DNA of 64,000 nucleotides from Brevibacillus_D fluminis_A (GCF_052072235.1 NZ_CM125436.1:3094001-3158000), one strand, 5' to 3'; numbered from the stretch's first letter, positions 38,855 to 47,942 are shown. Program-made: numbers and translations. The notes: generated by a model not told the origin, from the sequence alone.

Positions 38855-39645
38855 TTTCTGCCCTCCTTCTGCATGCGACCGAGCCGCAAAATCACCCAGG
38901 ATAATAGGAAGATCAACACAAAGTACGAGACGACGATCGCGCTGGACAAATGGCCGTTTTCGTCCATCCTGCGCTTCAGGTAGATTTGGATCATCTCGTA
39001 ATGGCCGCCGATTAACAGATTCGCCAAGACGAATTCGCCGAACAAAATCGAGAACGACAACAAGGTGGAAACCATGATCCCCGGCAAAATAGTAGGAAAA
39101 ATGACGCGCCAAAACGCTTGCATTTTGCTGGCGCCCAAAAGCTCTGCCGCATCGACCAGGCGTACGGCGTCCACCGTCCGCATGCTGTTGCGAATGCCCT
39201 GGTACATATACGGCAGGATGCTGATGAAGTAGGCGCCGATGACGATCCACACCGTGCCTGACAGCTCGATTGGACCGCTCGAGTAAATTTTGATCAAGCC
39301 GACGGCGAGCACGACGGGCGGAATGGCATACGGCATGGTTACCAACGCCTGAAACCACCGCTCCCACCTTGGCAGGTAAACCGTAACAATGAAAATCGAC
39401 GGCACCATCGTCACAAGGCTGGCCACGATGGTCACCCCGCAGACAAACAACGTCCGTCCGATCGCATCCATGAAGCGCGGATCAGCATACAGATCCGCAT
39501 ACCATTGAAACGTATAGCCTTCAGGAAGCACCGTCCGGTACCAGTCAGTGGCGATCGAATAGAGAAACGTCGCCAAGAGCGGCAAAAAGAGATAGACCAG
39601 CACGATGGTGATCGTCGAGGTATGCAACCATTTGCGCTCTTTCAT
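38851..39645 (-). CDS. ABC importer permease (second)
   Basis: A 264-residue inner-membrane permease with six helices. The BPD_transp_1 EAA-type loop is VDAAELLGASKMQAFWRVIFP. SD CAGGAGGG. It overlaps the preceding permease gene and the following ATPase gene by 4 bases each, giving tight translational coupling. It is the PotC/PhnV-like member of the pair. Confidence 0.9.
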   Translation of the reverse strand: MKERKWLHTSTITIVLVYLFLPLLATFLYSIATDWYRTVLPEGYTFQWYADLYADPRFMDAIGRTLFVCGVTIVASLVTMVPSIFIVTVYLPRWERWFQALVTMPYAIPPVVLAVGLIKIYSSGPIELSGTVWIVIGAYFISILPYMYQGIRNSMRTVDAVRLVDAAELLGASKMQAFWRVIFPTILPGIMVSTLLSFSILFGEFVLANLLIGGHYEMIQIYLKRRMDENGHLSSAIVVSYFVLIFLLSWVILRLGRMQKEGRK

Positions 39646-40493
39646 TGCAAATCCCTCCTGACCCGCCGCATCATCGTCTCATTGAACCAGATCGCGACCA
39701 CCATGATGATCGCCAAAATGACGGCAAGCGCGCCTGCAAGCTCCGGCTTCACGTAAATATCGCCGGAAACCATCGTCCCGATCCGGATCGCCAACAGATT
39801 GTAGTTGCTGCCGACCAGCGCATAGGCGGTCGCATACGCGCCCATCGCATTGGCAAACAAAATACTGAATGTTCCGGCGATTCCGGGAAGGACGACGGGA
39901 ATGCCGATGGAACGCCAAAACTGAAAGGTGGATGCCCCGAGCAGTGTGGCAGATTCCCGCCACTGCTGATGAATCCCGAAATAAGTCGGGTACAGCATGA
40001 GAATCGCGAGCGGCAGCTGAAAGTAGAAGTAGACAAAGGCCAGTCCCGTCCAGCTGTACAAGTCAAATGAGGCGAACACATCCCAGCCCCACTGCTTGAA
40101 CAAAAGCGTAAACAGCCCGTTGCTGCCGAGCAAAATCATATAGGCAAACGCAAGCGGCACCCCGGCAAAGTTGGACGTCATGTTGGACAGCATCAGGATG
40201 AACTCGCGGCTTTTTGCGGAAAATCGGGTGATCGAGTACGCGGCAAAGAGTGCGATGAGAATCCCGGCGATACTAGAGAAAAACGAGATGAAGATGCTGT
40301 TTTTCAAAGCGACCAAATAAAATTTGTTGGTTAGCGCCGTCGCGTATTGAGAGAGGGTCCACGCCCCGCCGCCGTCTGCGGTGAAGCTGCTGATGACCAT
40401 CGCGATCAGCGGCAGCAGCATGAAAGCGACCGTAATGAAAAGAAACGGAAGCAAAAACAAGTACAGCATTTGATTGCGAGTCTTCCAACGCAT
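39642..40493 (-). CDS. ABC importer permease (first)
   Basis: A 283-residue membrane permease, the PotB/PhnU-like member. It has six helices beginning MLYLFLLPFLFITVAFMLLP, and an EAA loop WRESATLLGASTFQFWRSIGIP. The ATG at 40493 (AAAGGGGAGA upstream) is chosen over a longer frame without SD. A 66-base gap separates it from the phosphodiesterase gene. Confidence 0.9.
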   Translation of the reverse strand: MRWKTRNQMLYLFLLPFLFITVAFMLLPLIAMVISSFTADGGGAWTLSQYATALTNKFYLVALKNSIFISFFSSIAGILIALFAAYSITRFSAKSREFILMLSNMTSNFAGVPLAFAYMILLGSNGLFTLLFKQWGWDVFASFDLYSWTGLAFVYFYFQLPLAILMLYPTYFGIHQQWRESATLLGASTFQFWRSIGIPVVLPGIAGTFSILFANAMGAYATAYALVGSNYNLLAIRIGTMVSGDIYVKPELAGALAVILAIIMVVAIWFNETMMRRVRRDLQ

Positions 40494-40559
40494 CGTACGT
40501 CTCCCCTTTGTAGCAGATGTCCCCCCGCCCACGCAGGGGGAATCCGCTCATGCGTCCGT

Positions 40560-41384
40560 TCACGATTCGAGCAAAAACGGATAGGAATGTGTAATCATTG
40601 CCTCCGATGGATCGATGCCCAACAACTTGCATACGAGCGGCGCAACAGCCAGCTGCGGCATCGATTCTGAATAGGCCCCCGGCTGAAACGCTGAGCCAAT
40701 CGCATAGAACGGAACATGACGCTCTGCGTCTCCTGTGCCGCCATGCTGTCCATCCTCATTCATGCCATGATCGGCCGTAATCATGATCTGATAGCCGGCG
40801 TCCATCCATTCGGGCAGCAGATTCGCCAAAATGACATCCATCTCGATCGCCCTGCCGCGGTATTGCTTGGAATTGGAGCCATACACGTGTCCGGCATGGT
40901 CCAATCCCATCGGATGAATATAAAGAAAGTGCGGATCATGTTTGCGGCGAATGATTTCGGCATCAAGGATGAGATGCGAGTCGGGGTACGCGTCTTCGAA
41001 GTAAAAGCTGCCGCATTGGATCGGTTTGCTTTCATCGTCTTGCTGGCGATCCTCGATAAAATGAAACGGTGCCCGGTTATACAGTTCGCTTACCCAATAA
41101 TAGGCGGCCGCACCATTGCGCAAACCTGCCTCGCGCGTGAGATGAAACAAGCTTTTCTCCTTGGAGAGCCGTACCGCTTGATTGGAGGTGATGCCATTGA
41201 CCGAGCTTGGCGTACCGGTGAGCAGCACTTCGTAGAGCGGTCGAGACATGCTGGGCAATTCCGAGATGACCTTCAGATGCGCAGCTTTTCCTTTTTCGAC
41301 CAAATGGTTGAGAAAGCCCATCTGCGTCCGCGCCGTTTCATACTGCAGTCCGTCGATTACGACCAGTATTACTTTCTGCGTCAT
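40560..41384 (-). CDS. Cytoplasmic alkaline-phosphatase-superfamily phosphodiesterase
   Basis: A 274-residue type-I phosphodiesterase/nucleotide pyrophosphatase-like enzyme. Metal and catalytic motifs: VVIDGL (Asp), LPSMSRPLYEVLLTG (nucleophile Ser/Thr region), HPMGLDHAGH (Asp, His) and TADHGMNEDGQHGG (Asp, His, His). There is no signal peptide, so it acts on an imported substrate in the cytoplasm. Its place between the binding protein and the permeases suggests that the importer brings in a phosphate ester, phosphodiester or phosphonate which this enzyme cleaves. SD AAGGAGG. Confidence 0.85.
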   Translation of the reverse strand: MTQKVILVVIDGLQYETARTQMGFLNHLVEKGKAAHLKVISELPSMSRPLYEVLLTGTPSSVNGITSNQAVRLSKEKSLFHLTREAGLRNGAAAYYWVSELYNRAPFHFIEDRQQDDESKPIQCGSFYFEDAYPDSHLILDAEIIRRKHDPHFLYIHPMGLDHAGHVYGSNSKQYRGRAIEMDVILANLLPEWMDAGYQIMITADHGMNEDGQHGGTGDAERHVPFYAIGSAFQPGAYSESMPQLAVAPLVCKLLGIDPSEAMITHSYPFLLES

Positions 41385-41405
41385 GTAAGCCTCCTTGCCG
41401 CTTGC

Positions 41406-42539
41406 TTATTTGACATTGACGAGCACTTGTTCTTGCCACAGCTGCGGCAGTTTTTTCGCTGTTTCTTCCCAATCTTTGTAATTTTTGATCGGCTTTGCAT
41501 TCGCGTATTGTTCTTTTGGAATCAGTTTGCTCGCAACATCGTCAGGCAGCTTTACACTGTCGCGGATCGGGCGGGCAAAGCCTTTCGCCAGGTTGATTTG
41601 ACCGGCATCGCTCAAAATGTATTCGCGCGTAAGCTTCGCTGCGTTCGGATGAGGCGCGTATTTGTTGATGATCGTCGCATAGCCGCTGACGACGCTGCCT
41701 TCTTTTGGAATCGCCACTTCAAAACGGTTCGGATCGATTTGGTCGCGGTAGCCGAGCGAGTTGAAATCCCACAGGAGTCCTACTTCCACCTCGCCTTTCT
41801 CAAAGTTGGCTGTCTTTACTTCCGCACTGGAAAGACGTCCCTGCTTCGCCAGATCGGCAAAGAAATCGATGCCTGGCTGAATGTTTTTCTCATCGCCGCC
41901 GAATGCAATCGCGGCCGCCAAGACAACCATCTGCGCCTGCGCAGCTTTTTGCACGTCGCCGATTGCAACCTTGTAGGTGCCGTTTTTCAGATCAGCCCAT
42001 GATTTCGGCGGGTTTTTGACCAGTTCTTTATTCGCGATGATCGAGATCGTGCCTTGGTACCCGACGATCCAGTTGCCGTCCTTGTCTTTGGCCCAGTCGG
42101 GAATCTCGTCAAAATAGGAAGTTTTATAAGGCTGTGTGACGCCTTTCTCAACGGCAACCGGGCCGAAGGCGATTCCAACGTCCCCGATGTCTGCTGTCGG
42201 GTTGTTTTTCTCGGCGTCGAATTTGGCAATCTCCTCCGCGCTCGACATGTCGGTGTCCGTGTGCTTCAATCCATATTTTGTGCCGATGTCATTCCACGTG
42301 TCCTTCCAGTTCGCCCAGGAATCCGGCATCCCGACGCTGATGACCTCGCCTTCCTGCTTTGCTTTCGCTTCGACCTCTTCTTTTGTCAACGGCTTCTCCT
42401 CGGCGGGTGCGGCACTGTTCCCCCCTTGGCTGGTCCCTGAACCGTTCGTCGTGGTCGTCGAGCAGGCAGCCAAGGCGACAACCATCGTTCCCGCCAACGC
42501 GCCGCCAAGCCATTTGTACCATGTGCTGCTTGTTGCCAT
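41406..42539 (-). CDS. ABC importer substrate-binding lipoprotein
   Basis: A 377-residue extracellular solute-binding lipoprotein: lipobox ALAAC (lipidated C26), a Thr/Ser/Gly linker, then a type-2 periplasmic-binding fold of the SBP_bac_6 kind (Fe3+/thiamine/2-aminoethylphosphonate/polyamine group). Motifs: GEVISVGMPDSWANWKD near the start and GYQGTISIIANKELV in the hinge region. SD AGAGGAG. It is the first gene of the five-gene operon to 37015. The substrate is not certain; the operon's phosphodiesterase points to an organophosphorus compound. Confidence 0.88.
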   Translation of the reverse strand: MATSSTWYKWLGGALAGTMVVALAACSTTTTNGSGTSQGGNSAAPAEEKPLTKEEVEAKAKQEGEVISVGMPDSWANWKDTWNDIGTKYGLKHTDTDMSSAEEIAKFDAEKNNPTADIGDVGIAFGPVAVEKGVTQPYKTSYFDEIPDWAKDKDGNWIVGYQGTISIIANKELVKNPPKSWADLKNGTYKVAIGDVQKAAQAQMVVLAAAIAFGGDEKNIQPGIDFFADLAKQGRLSSAEVKTANFEKGEVEVGLLWDFNSLGYRDQIDPNRFEVAIPKEGSVVSGYATIINKYAPHPNAAKLTREYILSDAGQINLAKGFARPIRDSVKLPDDVASKLIPKEQYANAKPIKNYKDWEETAKKLPQLWQEQVLVNVK

Positions 42540-42757
42540 TTCCGTTCACTCCTCTTGTTTTTTGTGGTTTGTTTCACTTGTTTGACTTCTTCTAGTCTAG
42601 GGAACAGATGTTAATTGGCTTTGCAATTTGTGTAAAAAGAGTATGAATAGTTTGTGAGGATTAGACTACCCTTTTCTTAATAAAAACCGCATAAAACCGG
42701 TAAAGCGGGGGAATCTACTGTCGTAGTCATGATTTCCATGTACAGGAGGCAGCAGGC

Positions 42758-42874
42758 ATGTCCAAACAAAACGGCGTCAAAAATGAAATGGGAAAGAAAG
42801 AAAATCCCTCGCAAACCCGGGCTTCCAACACACTCTCCAAAGAAGAAACCAAATCAAAGCAACAGGGAGAATAG
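42758..42874 (+). CDS. Very small hydrophilic protein
   Basis: A 38-residue ORF (starts MSKQNGVKNEMGKKENPSQT) with a near-perfect SD (AGGAGGCAGCAGGC before the ATG) and a strong terminator that begins within its last codons. It is Lys/Asn/Gln/Ser-rich with no Cys or Trp, like the minor small acid-soluble or coat-associated spore proteins, but I cannot match it to a named family. It lies beside spore-coat-type genes, which supports a sporulation role only indirectly. Confidence 0.5.
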   Translation: MSKQNGVKNEMGKKENPSQTRASNTLSKEETKSKQQGE

Positions 42875-42910
42875 CAAGAGCCTTACGCTCTTCTCTTCTC
42901 CCTGTTTTTT
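42861..42910 (+). terminator. Strong intrinsic terminator
   Basis: AACAGGGAGA (42861-42870) pairs with TCTCCCTGTT (42897-42906), with an inner AAGAGC/GCTCTT stem (42876-42881/42887-42892) and a T-run to 42910. It ends the small gene. Confidence 0.85.
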
Positions 42911-43706
42911 ACTTTCGCCTGTATTCTTTTTCGCCCTTGTACGCCAGCCAATTGCGCATGATGGAACGGATTTGGCCTTTTCGTTCGATAAGCAGGCGGA
43001 GGATGAACGCACGCTCCGCATCGCTGCATACATGGTGCGGAACATCATGGACCAGTTGGGTCAATTCCTCATCGCCCAGCGCCTCGATTTTTGCGATCAT
43101 CGGCTCCAAATAGGCGAACCGCCGCGTAAGCCGGACCATGCCTTCCGACACATGATAAAATTTCCAGAGCTTTTGCCAATACGGTTCATCCCACTTGTGC
43201 CGCTCCCATTTATGCGGTGAACCGTACAGCGTAAGCCCGTGATCGATGAGATACCAGTCATACGGTTCATCCGGATTGTTGCGGTACAACATCATGTTTT
43301 TTCCTGCAGCGCGATCGATATTCGTAATCCACGCATCAAAAACCACAACCATCCGCAGCAAATCCACATGTTTGATATGCCGCTTTGCGCGCTGCCGGAT
43401 TTCTTCCGGCAATTGCCGCCACATCACGACTTCACGCGCTTGAACGCTAACCGACACCACTCCTGTGCGGGCGACGCCATCGGGACCCGCGACGGTTGCA
43501 AGCTGCAGCTCGGCTGCCGGCAGTCCGAGCCTTGCAGCAAGCTTGGCTGCGATCCATTCATTGGCGATCAGCGGTCCCGAATAATACGCCTGCTCCTTTG
43601 TCGCGAATTTGAAATAACCGCTTCGTCCCGCATTCGACCCAACTTTCCAGACTGCCCCTTGCCGTTTTTGCACCATCTCTTCCCGCAGCTTCCAGCGCTC
43701 AATCAT
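42909..43706 (-). CDS. HipA-like kinase-domain protein
   Basis: A 265-residue protein of the HipA_2 kind, a protein-kinase-like fold. The catalytic-loop equivalent is VFDAWITNIDRAAGKNMML and the metal-binding Asp is in YLIDHGLTLYG. The N-terminal GSNAGRSGYFKFATKEQ could form the nucleotide lid. It is not a HipBA toxin: no hipB-like gene adjoins it. The ATG at 43706 (CAGGAGG upstream) overlaps the glycosyltransferase stop by 8 bases, so it is the third gene of a kinase-glycosyltransferase-kinase set that looks coat-related. Confidence 0.7.
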   Translation of the reverse strand: MIERWKLREEMVQKRQGAVWKVGSNAGRSGYFKFATKEQAYYSGPLIANEWIAAKLAARLGLPAAELQLATVAGPDGVARTGVVSVSVQAREVVMWRQLPEEIRQRAKRHIKHVDLLRMVVVFDAWITNIDRAAGKNMMLYRNNPDEPYDWYLIDHGLTLYGSPHKWERHKWDEPYWQKLWKFYHVSEGMVRLTRRFAYLEPMIAKIEALGDEELTQLVHDVPHHVCSDAERAFILRLLIERKGQIRSIMRNWLAYKGEKEYRRK

Positions 43707-44874
43707 GTCGGCCAGCCTCCTGTTGAGCGGCTGTATTCGACTCAACCGGGTGTTTCGGCAATTGCGCAAATAACGCCATGTACCGTGCCGCAATTTTTCG
43801 CCAATCGTACATCTCGGTTCGCTTCAAGCCTGCGCGTATCCGCTCTTCGGTACACGAGGCGTTGCGCCAAATGTTGAGTATGCTGCCCGCAATCGCCCTG
43901 CTTGTCACTGCGGGAATGACCTCCGCTACTTCACTCGAGACGAACTCGGACAGGCCGCCTGAGCGCGTCGAAGCGAGCGGAACTCCATTGGCCAACGCCT
44001 CAAGGGCGACCAAACCGAACGATTCCTGCTTGCTCGGCACGATGACCACCCCGTGCTTGGCATACTGGTTTGCGACCTGTTGCGGCGGCAAGAAGCCAAG
44101 CCATGTCACATATGGTTCCAGCTTCCATTTTTTCACCAAGGCATGAAGGCGCGCCTGATAGGCAGCGGTGCTTGCGCGGCCGATGATCGTCAAGTGGACA
44201 TAAGGCGCGCGCTTTGCCAACATGGCTACTGCTGCCAGCAATTCTTCGATGCCTTTTTGCTTGGTGAGCCTCCCGACAAAAAGCAAGCTTGTACGTTGCT
44301 GCTGATCATGGGGCGCCGTTCGTCTGATGCCGTTTTCGATGACATCGATTTTTCGCTTGCATGCCGGATCATTCGTTTGCAAGACGTTTTTTAGCCACTT
44401 GCTCGGCGCCACGATCCGATCGGCCAGCGCGCACAGCCGCTGCTGCCGCCCGGACACGACGGCACGTCCAGCCGTTCTCGCCTCTTGCTTGACAAGCGAA
44501 TGACAGGTATAAACGATCGGAATGCCGTACATTTTCCGATAATAATGGGCCAAATTGGCAAAGCAGACGCTGTGGATGTGAATGACATCGGGCAGCGGCC
44601 ACTGATTTCGCCGAAGCCATAGCACGGTCGGTTCGTATTGGTTTTTCTTCCTCGCCGCAGAATAAAAAGGCTCCCGATCCGGCAGATGAATGATTTGCAG
44701 CGGTCCGCAATCCTTGACCTGGAGTTCCGGTTCCGCATGATGCGTGATCAGCGTCACCCTCGCGCCATACTGAACAAAGCTGTTGGTTAACTCGGAAGCG
44801 ACGATGCCGAGCCCGCCGATGATGCGGGAGGTTTCGAATTCATTGGTCAATACCCATATCTTCACCTCATCCAC
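43699..44874 (-). CDS. GT4 family glycosyltransferase (coat cluster)
   Basis: A 391-residue retaining glycosyltransferase of the GT-B fold. The N-terminal acceptor domain has the Gly-rich loop IIGGLGIVASEL. The C-terminal nucleotide-sugar domain starts LFVGRLTKQKGIEELL and has the E-x7-E motif in SKQESFGLVALEAL. Start is GTG at 44874, or a GTG three codons later. Overlaps with both neighbours show a single operon with the CotS-like kinase upstream and the HipA-like gene downstream. It probably modifies a spore surface component. Confidence 0.82.
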   Translation of the reverse strand: MDEVKIWVLTNEFETSRIIGGLGIVASELTNSFVQYGARVTLITHHAEPELQVKDCGPLQIIHLPDREPFYSAARKKNQYEPTVLWLRRNQWPLPDVIHIHSVCFANLAHYYRKMYGIPIVYTCHSLVKQEARTAGRAVVSGRQQRLCALADRIVAPSKWLKNVLQTNDPACKRKIDVIENGIRRTAPHDQQQRTSLLFVGRLTKQKGIEELLAAVAMLAKRAPYVHLTIIGRASTAAYQARLHALVKKWKLEPYVTWLGFLPPQQVANQYAKHGVVIVPSKQESFGLVALEALANGVPLASTRSGGLSEFVSSEVAEVIPAVTSRAIAGSILNIWRNASCTEERIRAGLKRTEMYDWRKIAARYMALFAQLPKHPVESNTAAQQEAGRHD

Positions 44875-45892
44875 CCCGCTTCATATAGGCATGCAACTTT
44901 TGCAAAAAGCCCGTCACGTTTGCTCGTGCCCGCTGTTCCTGCTGAAGGGACTGCTCCAGCTCCCGTTTCCCTTCATCCGTACGGGTGTTGTATTTTCGCA
45001 AAATCCGATACGTTTTATGTGGAAATAACAGCCACGCTGCCAAAAGGGCATATTCTTCCTTCGCGATTCTTTCAACGCTCTCATAGCCTTCCAGAATCGT
45101 TTGCGCGATGGAAAAATCCCAGTCATTGCTCTTGTTCGCCAAACGAATCAACCGGTAAATATCATAGATCCGCAGATCCATCCGAATCGTTTCGAAATCG
45201 ATCAGGATCGGACCCGTTTTGGATATGACCATATTTTTGGGGCCGCAATCGGCATGGCAATACGTTTTGACTTCTTTCGCCTGCTGGCACAGATCGGCAT
45301 AGCGGCTTTTGGCAAGCATCTCGATCGCCACATCCGCATCGTGCACGATGTTTTTTCCGTGCTCCTGGAAAAAATCGGCCAATCCTTCGGAAAGACGTCC
45401 TCTCTCCGCTTTTTTCACGTATTTCGTGATCATTTGGCGATACAGCAAAAATTGCTCGGGCCATTTCCCCAGCCATTCCCGGGCCGCGCAGGCCGCAAGC
45501 GAAATGCCGCGGGCGGCCTGATGGAAAGCGGCCAGTTCGCGCGCGCATGTCCGCATGTCTTCATGATCCCTGGGGTCGGGCATTTGCCCGTCGATCCAGG
45601 GAGTGATGACATAATGCTCTTTCGCTCCTGCGCTTTTCATGTGAATCAGCTTGTGGTGCGCCTCGTCCGGATCACGCCAGCAAATGTTGCTGTAGCCTTT
45701 TCGTTTCAGCTTGCGAAGCAGCCGATCGATCCAGATCACCTCGTCGGCTTCATACTTCAAACGCTTGATACAGTATGTCTTTCCATTTTGCGCCGTGACA
45801 CGGTACACACCAGCTTTCACTTGCTCGCTTGCTGCTACCTTCAACTGGAAGTGTCGGGCCAGGCGCACGACCATTTTTTGTTGTGCATTCAC
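44867..45892 (-). CDS. CotS/CotI-like spore coat kinase family protein
   Basis: A 341-residue aminoglycoside-phosphotransferase-like protein of the CotS/YutH group. VYRVTAQNGKTYCIKRLKY holds the ATP-binding Lys, YCHADCGPKNMVI is the catalytic loop, and LIDFETIRMDLRIYD is the metal-binding DFE. CotS and related proteins are assembled in the coat of Bacillus spores. GTG start with GAGGTGAG upstream. It is the first gene of the three-gene minus-strand operon, divergent from a second GT4 gene, the usual pairing with CotSA-type enzymes. Confidence 0.82.
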   Translation of the reverse strand: MNAQQKMVVRLARHFQLKVAASEQVKAGVYRVTAQNGKTYCIKRLKYEADEVIWIDRLLRKLKRKGYSNICWRDPDEAHHKLIHMKSAGAKEHYVITPWIDGQMPDPRDHEDMRTCARELAAFHQAARGISLAACAAREWLGKWPEQFLLYRQMITKYVKKAERGRLSEGLADFFQEHGKNIVHDADVAIEMLAKSRYADLCQQAKEVKTYCHADCGPKNMVISKTGPILIDFETIRMDLRIYDIYRLIRLANKSNDWDFSIAQTILEGYESVERIAKEEYALLAAWLLFPHKTYRILRKYNTRTDEGKRELEQSLQQEQRARANVTGFLQKLHAYMKRGG

Positions 45893-46042
45893 TGTGCCTC
45901 ACCTCTTTTTCGCCTTCTCCATCGCAATGATCCAGCTAGTAATAGAGAATGCCATTCTTGCGAAAAACGAAACGGACAAATTGACTCGGTCAAATACCCG
46001 TCTTCATTTCCCTATCCGCAATCTACTATTACACTTGTCTAT

Positions 46043-46070
46043 ACCTTTTGGACACGATGCTCATATGGTA
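46043..46070 (+). promoter_or_regulatory. Candidate sigma-K promoter
   Basis: ACC (46043-46045), a 16-base spacer, then CATATGGTA (46062-46070), which fits the sigma-K pattern AC-16/17-CATAnnnTA. It lies about 120 bases before the GT4 gene, within the 300-base divergent gap 45893-46192. No matching element is obvious for the minus-strand coat operon. Confidence 0.5.
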
Positions 46071-46192
46071 TCGAAAGGGAGAAAGCAGGGTGAAGCCGTT
46101 CGGGCAGCAAAAACCGCTGCGCACAGCAAATTCTGATTGGTAGCAATCGTTCCCGCGTCAAAAAATCGCAGGTTACGTGAGGTGAGTTCCCG

Positions 46193-47323
46193 ATGAAGCT
46201 ATTGTTTATTGCACCCGGTGCCAAACCTGTCTCTGCGGAAACAGGAGGATCAGTGGAAATTTCCATCTACCAGATTGCCAAACGATTAGCGAAAAAGTAT
46301 CAGGTCACCGTGCTCTGTCGCTCCTCTCCCAAACTGCCGAAGCGTTCTCGCGAGGGCAAGTTGACGATCGTGCGCATTCCCGCACAAGGAAACTATGTGA
46401 GCAATGTGATCCGTTATGTGAAAAAAAACAAGTTTGACTGTATTCACATTGACAACCGACCGCACTATATTCCTGAGTTGCGCAAGACACTCCCCGAAAC
46501 GCCGCTCATCTTAAGCTTGCATTCCCTTACTTTTATGGACCGGCTGGAAGAGTCGCAGCAACAGGAAATTTTGCAGCAAACCAGCGCCGTCGTCTGCAAT
46601 TCGCAGTTTATCACCCACTATTATCAGCAGCGGTTTCCCCAGCACCGTTCCAAGCTAACCTGCATCTATTTGGGGGTCGATCTGGATCAGTTCCGGCCGC
46701 CGCAGCCGTTGCGCAAGCAGAAAGAACGTGCACGCCACCAGGTGGAGAACACGTACAATATTTTGTATGTCGGTCGCGTCATTCCGATGAAAGGCATTCA
46801 CATCCTGATTGCCGCCGCCGGGATTGTCCGTCGGATGCATGAGCATACAAGGCTGGTGATTGTCGGTGAATGCACGCCTGGCTATCGCAAAGAACTCGAA
46901 AAAGAAGCAGACGAAAAAGGGGTACGCCTGACCTTCATCCGCAAAATGTCGCCCAAGCGCGTGCATCGTGCATACTGGCTCGGCGATTGCCTCGTCTGTC
47001 CAACCCAGTTTCAGGAAGCGTTCGGCCTCGTCAATGTGGAAGCGATGGCATGCGGGCTACCGGTTATCGCCTCCAATCGCGGTGGCATTCCGGAAATCAT
47101 CCACAGCGAAAATGGCATCTTGATCGACGAGGCGGATTCCCCCGAACGTTTCGCCAATGCCATTGACCTGCTCATTACATCCCCTGCGCTTCGCGATGAA
47201 TTGGTTGAGCGCGCATCGATCACCGTGCGCCTCGCCTTCAGCTGGGACAAAACGGCCCATCACTACAGACTGCTCTATAAGCAGCTGCTTCCGCCCGAGC
47301 CTGAACCGGTAGATGTCGCTTGA
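46193..47323 (+). CDS. GT4 family glycosyltransferase, CotSA-like
   Basis: A 376-residue GT-B glycosyltransferase. The N-terminal Gly loop is ETGGSVEISIYQIA. The C-terminal domain begins ILYVGRVIPMKGIHILIAA and has the E-x7-E signature QEAFGLVNVEAM. The length and the pairing with a divergent CotS-like kinase match CotSA of Bacillus, a spore coat protein. SD GTGAGGTGAG. It is preceded by a candidate sigma-K promoter and followed by a hairpin shared with the convergent dinB-like gene. Confidence 0.82.
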   Translation: MKLLFIAPGAKPVSAETGGSVEISIYQIAKRLAKKYQVTVLCRSSPKLPKRSREGKLTIVRIPAQGNYVSNVIRYVKKNKFDCIHIDNRPHYIPELRKTLPETPLILSLHSLTFMDRLEESQQQEILQQTSAVVCNSQFITHYYQQRFPQHRSKLTCIYLGVDLDQFRPPQPLRKQKERARHQVENTYNILYVGRVIPMKGIHILIAAAGIVRRMHEHTRLVIVGECTPGYRKELEKEADEKGVRLTFIRKMSPKRVHRAYWLGDCLVCPTQFQEAFGLVNVEAMACGLPVIASNRGGIPEIIHSENGILIDEADSPERFANAIDLLITSPALRDELVERASITVRLAFSWDKTAHHYRLLYKQLLPPEPEPVDVA

Positions 47324-47363
47324 GAGTAGGGTTACACGGTTGATTCGCTCCTTTTGCAGGTAC

Positions 47364-47412
47364 AAAAAGAACCGTCCCAGCTGCATGTGCAACGTTGACG
47401 GTTCTTTGTTTC
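47364..47412. terminator. Bidirectional hairpin terminator
   Basis: AAAGAACCGTC (47366-47376) pairs with GACGGTTCTTT (47397-47407). It ends the GT4 transcript and, with the A-run at 47364-47368, the minus-strand NAD/c-di-GMP run. Confidence 0.8.
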
Positions 47413-47416
47413 GCGT

Positions 47417-47920
47417 TTAGATGGCTGGCGGTTCCATGCCCATTTGCGCCCATTCTTCCTGGCTAGGCCCGTAAACGCCAGGTACTGGCAACCCTGCCTG
47501 CCGCATCAAAATGGTCATTTGTCCGCGATGGTGAATCTGATGCGAAATGAGGATGGAGAGCGTAACGCCATTTGGCCATTTCTGGCCGTACATCTCACAT
47601 TCTTCTACCAGTGATGCATCGGTCCATTGGCTTTTCACCGCATCAAGCAAAGCGGCGCTTGCCGAACGGTACGCATCGGCGATCTCCTTGGCGGATGTCG
47701 GCAATGCGGCATCATGGTGAGGCGCATCGAACGCAAGCCCGGTTCGGCTCATCATTTCATGCAGCGTGGTGACGATGTGCCAGGCGAGTCTGCCGAGCGT
47801 ACGGCCCCCAGGGATTACCTCTTGCTGTAAGGACGCATCTGTCAGTACATCGAGAATTTTTTGCGTACCGGCCGCTTCATGGCCCCACTCTTGTTCAAAT
47901 GCTTGAATGGTTTGGAACAT
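47417..47920 (-). CDS. DinB-family four-helix protein
   Basis: A 167-residue DinB/YfiT-like protein, a four-helix bundle with a metal triad. The His ligands are in LAWHIVTTLHE (one) and SHQIHHRGQM (two). Family members are thiol-dependent transferases or have unknown roles; this is unrelated to DNA polymerase IV. SD GAGGAGGGG. It is the last gene of a seven-gene co-directional run and lies 22 bases after nadE. Confidence 0.8.
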   Translation of the reverse strand: MFQTIQAFEQEWGHEAAGTQKILDVLTDASLQQEVIPGGRTLGRLAWHIVTTLHEMMSRTGLAFDAPHHDAALPTSAKEIADAYRSASAALLDAVKSQWTDASLVEECEMYGQKWPNGVTLSILISHQIHHRGQMTILMRQAGLPVPGVYGPSQEEWAQMGMEPPAI

Positions 47921-47942
47921 GGGAAACCCCTCCTCTATTTGA

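Noticed and set aside
38855..39367. N-terminal extension of the ABC ATPase frame
   Set aside because: It overlaps the permease coding region; the internal ATG at 38854 has GAAGGAGGG and starts a normal ATPase.
46090..46143. 17-residue GTG-initiated leader ORF before the CotSA-like gene
   Set aside because: Only a loose SD (GGGAGAAAGCAGG) and no similarity; too short to claim.
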